This document shows positions 22,012-22,885 of a DNA stretch of 22,885 bases, piece after piece. The notes beneath the pieces are model-generated. The model was given only the letters and a program-made list of their open reading frames with translations. It did no database searches and was not told where the DNA came from. The number at the start of each line of letters is the position of its first letter. Positions within the stretch are counted from its first letter, which is position 1. The stretch spans positions 1 to 22,885 of the forward strand of contig UQGM01000037.1 in assembly GCA_900540535.1 (NCBI GenBank), given 5' to 3'. Position numbers and translations under genes: made by a program. The stretch is from an uncultured Oscillospiraceae bacterium. GTDB taxonomy: Bacteria; Bacillota; Clostridia; Oscillospirales; Acutalibacteraceae.

Positions 22012-22182
22012 ATGAAAAAAACTATCGTATATGCAGATAAGGTTGCAACGGTGTACAAAGGGAACATAATAAAAAACTTAATAATGGACTGCCAATCTTA
22101 CACAAAGTACCGCCCAAACGAGACTACGGGCGGTATTTTTGTATCATGGCGGAGAAAGGAGGAACTTCCCACGGGGGCTTGA
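22012..22182 (+). pseudogene. 5' fragment of a chromosomal gene interrupted by the mobile element
   Basis: AAGGAG (21999-22004) seven bases before an ATG marks a genuine translation start. The frame opens MKKTIVYADKVATVYKGN and runs 56 codons to a TGA at 22180. However, its second half crosses a terminator hairpin (22108-22140) and ends inside a second one, so that part is not normal coding sequence. The likely reading is that the first 15-30 codons belong to a host gene whose remainder was displaced by the insertion. The MKKTIVY opening faintly recalls flavodoxin-like proteins, but this is too short to name. Confidence 0.45.
22108..22140 (+). terminator. First terminator at the element's left end
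   Basis: TACCGCCC (22108-22115) pairs with GGGCGGTA (22128-22135) around a 12-base loop, followed by T5. It would insulate the element from host transcription reading in from the left. Confidence 0.8.
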
Positions 22183-22206
22183 CTGAAAAGTTGAGCCCCT
22201 TTTTTT
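22174..22206 (+). terminator. Second terminator, just upstream of the ParB-like gene
   Basis: An 11-pair stem, GGGGCTTGACT (22174-22184) with AGTTGAGCCCC (22189-22199), includes two G-U pairs and is capped by a GAAA tetraloop. A T7 run (22200-22206) follows. The ribosome binding site of the next gene begins 12 bases later. Confidence 0.88.
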
Positions 22207-22233
22207 ACGCCCAAAAACAGGAGGTAAATGCTT

Positions 22234-22885
22234 ATGGCAGATGATAAAACCACGAAAATGCCGGAGCAGCCGGTAACGGATACCGGGCCCGGCAAGGAAA
22301 CTCCGCCCGAGCCGGAGAAAACGCCTACTCCCCCGGAGGCCGAAAAAAAGACGGAACAGCAGGCAAAGAGCCCGCAGGTGTCCGTCTATGACTTCGCTGA
22401 AATTATGAAAGGAAAGAAAGCCGAGGAACGGGCGGCAGCTTCCGGCGGGGAAAAGCCTGCTCCGGCAAAAACGGAGAAACCGGAAAAGCAGCCGGAGGCT
22501 CCGAAAAAGGCCGAGGGAAAACAGGAAAAGCCCAAAGAGCCCGAGCAGCCGAAGCGCAGGGGCCGTCCCCCGAAAGAGGATAAGGACAAGGCGAAAGAGG
22601 ATAAGGACAAGGCCGCCGCTCCGAAGCCCAAAGCCCCCGCACAGAAAAAACAGGAAAAGGCCCCCAAAGAGAAACCGGAGAAAAAAGTGACTCCCACGGT
22701 GCAGGCTGCTCCCGCTCCGAAGGAACCCGAGGGGCCGAAGGAGGCCCCCCGCCGTGGCAAGGAACAGATCGTATATATCAAGCTGAACGAGCTCCACGCC
22801 TTCAAGAACCATCCCTTTGAGGTCCGGGACGATGAAGAAATGCGGGCTATGGTGTCCAGCGTCAAGGACAAGGGCGTTACCCAGC
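22234..22885 (+). CDS. ParB-like partition/nuclease-domain protein of the mobile element (3' end outside window)
   Basis: An open frame of 217 complete codons runs off the window edge. Residues 1-178 are a disordered-looking tail rich in Pro, Lys, Glu and Ala. It contains SVYDFAEIMKG (about 51-61) and an AT-hook core KRRGRPPK (107-114). From residue 179, QIVYIKLNELHAFKNHPF leads into EEMRAMVSSVKDKGVTQ, the start of a ParB/Sulfiredoxin N-terminal domain, known for centromere binding with CTP hydrolysis or for nuclease activity. CAGGAGG (22218-22224) fits the ATG at 22234; an in-frame ATG at 22228 is too close to it. High GC and the setting indicate the backbone of an integrative element. The C-terminal domains cannot be seen. 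Confidence 0.82.
   Translation, partial: MADDKTTKMPEQPVTDTGPGKETPPEPEKTPTPPEAEKKTEQQAKSPQVSVYDFAEIMKGKKAEERAAASGGEKPAPAKTEKPEKQPEAPKKAEGKQEKPKEPEQPKRRGRPPKEDKDKAKEDKDKAAAPKPKAPAQKKQEKAPKEKPEKKVTPTVQAAPAPKEPEGPKEAPRRGKEQIVYIKLNELHAFKNHPFEVRDDEEMRAMVSSVKDKGVTQ
22573..22614 (+). repeat. Tandem 21-bp duplication inside the ParB-like gene
   Basis: Two adjacent 21-base copies (22573-22593 and 22594-22614), identical at 20 of 21 bases, encode the repeated heptapeptide KEDKDKA in the charged tail. It is in-frame and probably arose by slippage. Confidence 0.9.

Larger units (their letters stand above)
22060..22885 (+). mobile_element. Left end of an integrative (conjugative) element, partial
   Basis: From about 22,060-22,110 onward the DNA differs from the host. 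GC content is about 62% at 22441-22500 against about 40% in host genes, and codons end mostly in G or C. Two strong terminators stand in tandem, and a ParB-like gene follows. Firmicutes elements of the Tn1549 type carry replication and partition-like genes at one end. The exact end and the integrase are not visible; the element runs out of the window. Confidence 0.6.

Noticed and set aside
22144..22871. Long minus-strand open frames opposite the ParB-like gene
   Set aside because: They are mirror frames of a GC-rich, low-complexity coding region; their translations are repetitive Gly/Phe/Leu or Ser/Phe strings without motifs or a ribosome binding site.
1..22885. CRISPR array
   Set aside because: No regularly spaced direct repeats of 23-40 bases were seen; the only tandem repeat is the 21-base coding duplication at 22573-22614.

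Overview
The window looks like chromosomal DNA of a low-to-mid GC, spore-forming Clostridia bacterium, probably a gut Oscillospirales/Ruminococcaceae relative. Support: strong purine-rich ribosome binding sites; about 40% GC in a hand-counted host stretch (5461-5520); a SpoIVFA/SpoIVFB-like pair; Firmicutes-type gene order rplS-lepB-rbgA; and, at the right edge, the start of a GC-rich integrative element like those common in gut Firmicutes. The taxon is inference.

Layout. Positions 1-53 are the 3' part of a tRNA-Trp, followed by terminators. From 245 to 12889 lies a polysaccharide-degradation region. On the minus strand are a PL8 polysaccharide lyase lipoprotein and a decayed GH38 alpha-mannosidase (frameshifted, 5' end lost). 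Divergently, on the plus strand, are a GH36 alpha-galactosidase-like enzyme, a secreted right-handed beta-helix lipoprotein, a GH95-like glycosidase with altered catalytic positions, and a uroporphyrinogen-decarboxylase-family protein that is not heme-pathway HemE. A strong terminator closes this set. The two lipoproteins would act outside the cell on a uronic-acid-containing glycan. The signal-less GH36, GH95-like and (formerly) GH38 enzymes would trim imported oligosaccharides in the cytoplasm. No transporter or regulator lies in the window, so the substrate is not fixed.

From 12947 to 19694 is conserved housekeeping and sporulation DNA. It holds a membrane-anchored M23 peptidase overlapping a SpoIVFB-like M50 protease, a TIGR03960-type radical SAM protein overlapping its DUF2344 (TIGR03936) partner, rplS with its own promoter and a structured leader RNA, two tandem type I signal peptidases, and the ribosome-assembly GTPase RbgA. 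Then come a GtrA-like membrane protein, a SAM-dependent methyltransferase and a secreted metallophosphoesterase (19681-21951).

At about 22.0-22.1 kb a gene with a good ribosome binding site (start 22012) runs into foreign DNA. The sequence becomes GC-rich (about 62% in 22441-22500), with two tandem terminators and an open-ended ParB-like gene carrying a long Lys/Pro/Glu-rich tail and an AT-hook. This is read as the left end of an integrative conjugative element.

Most notable points: the GH95-like enzyme and UroD-like protein with substituted active-site positions in one operon, the actively decaying mannosidase, the intact LytM site in a SpoIVFA-position protein, terminators placed directly in front of ribosome binding sites (rbgA, metallophosphoesterase, parB), and the mobile-element junction.
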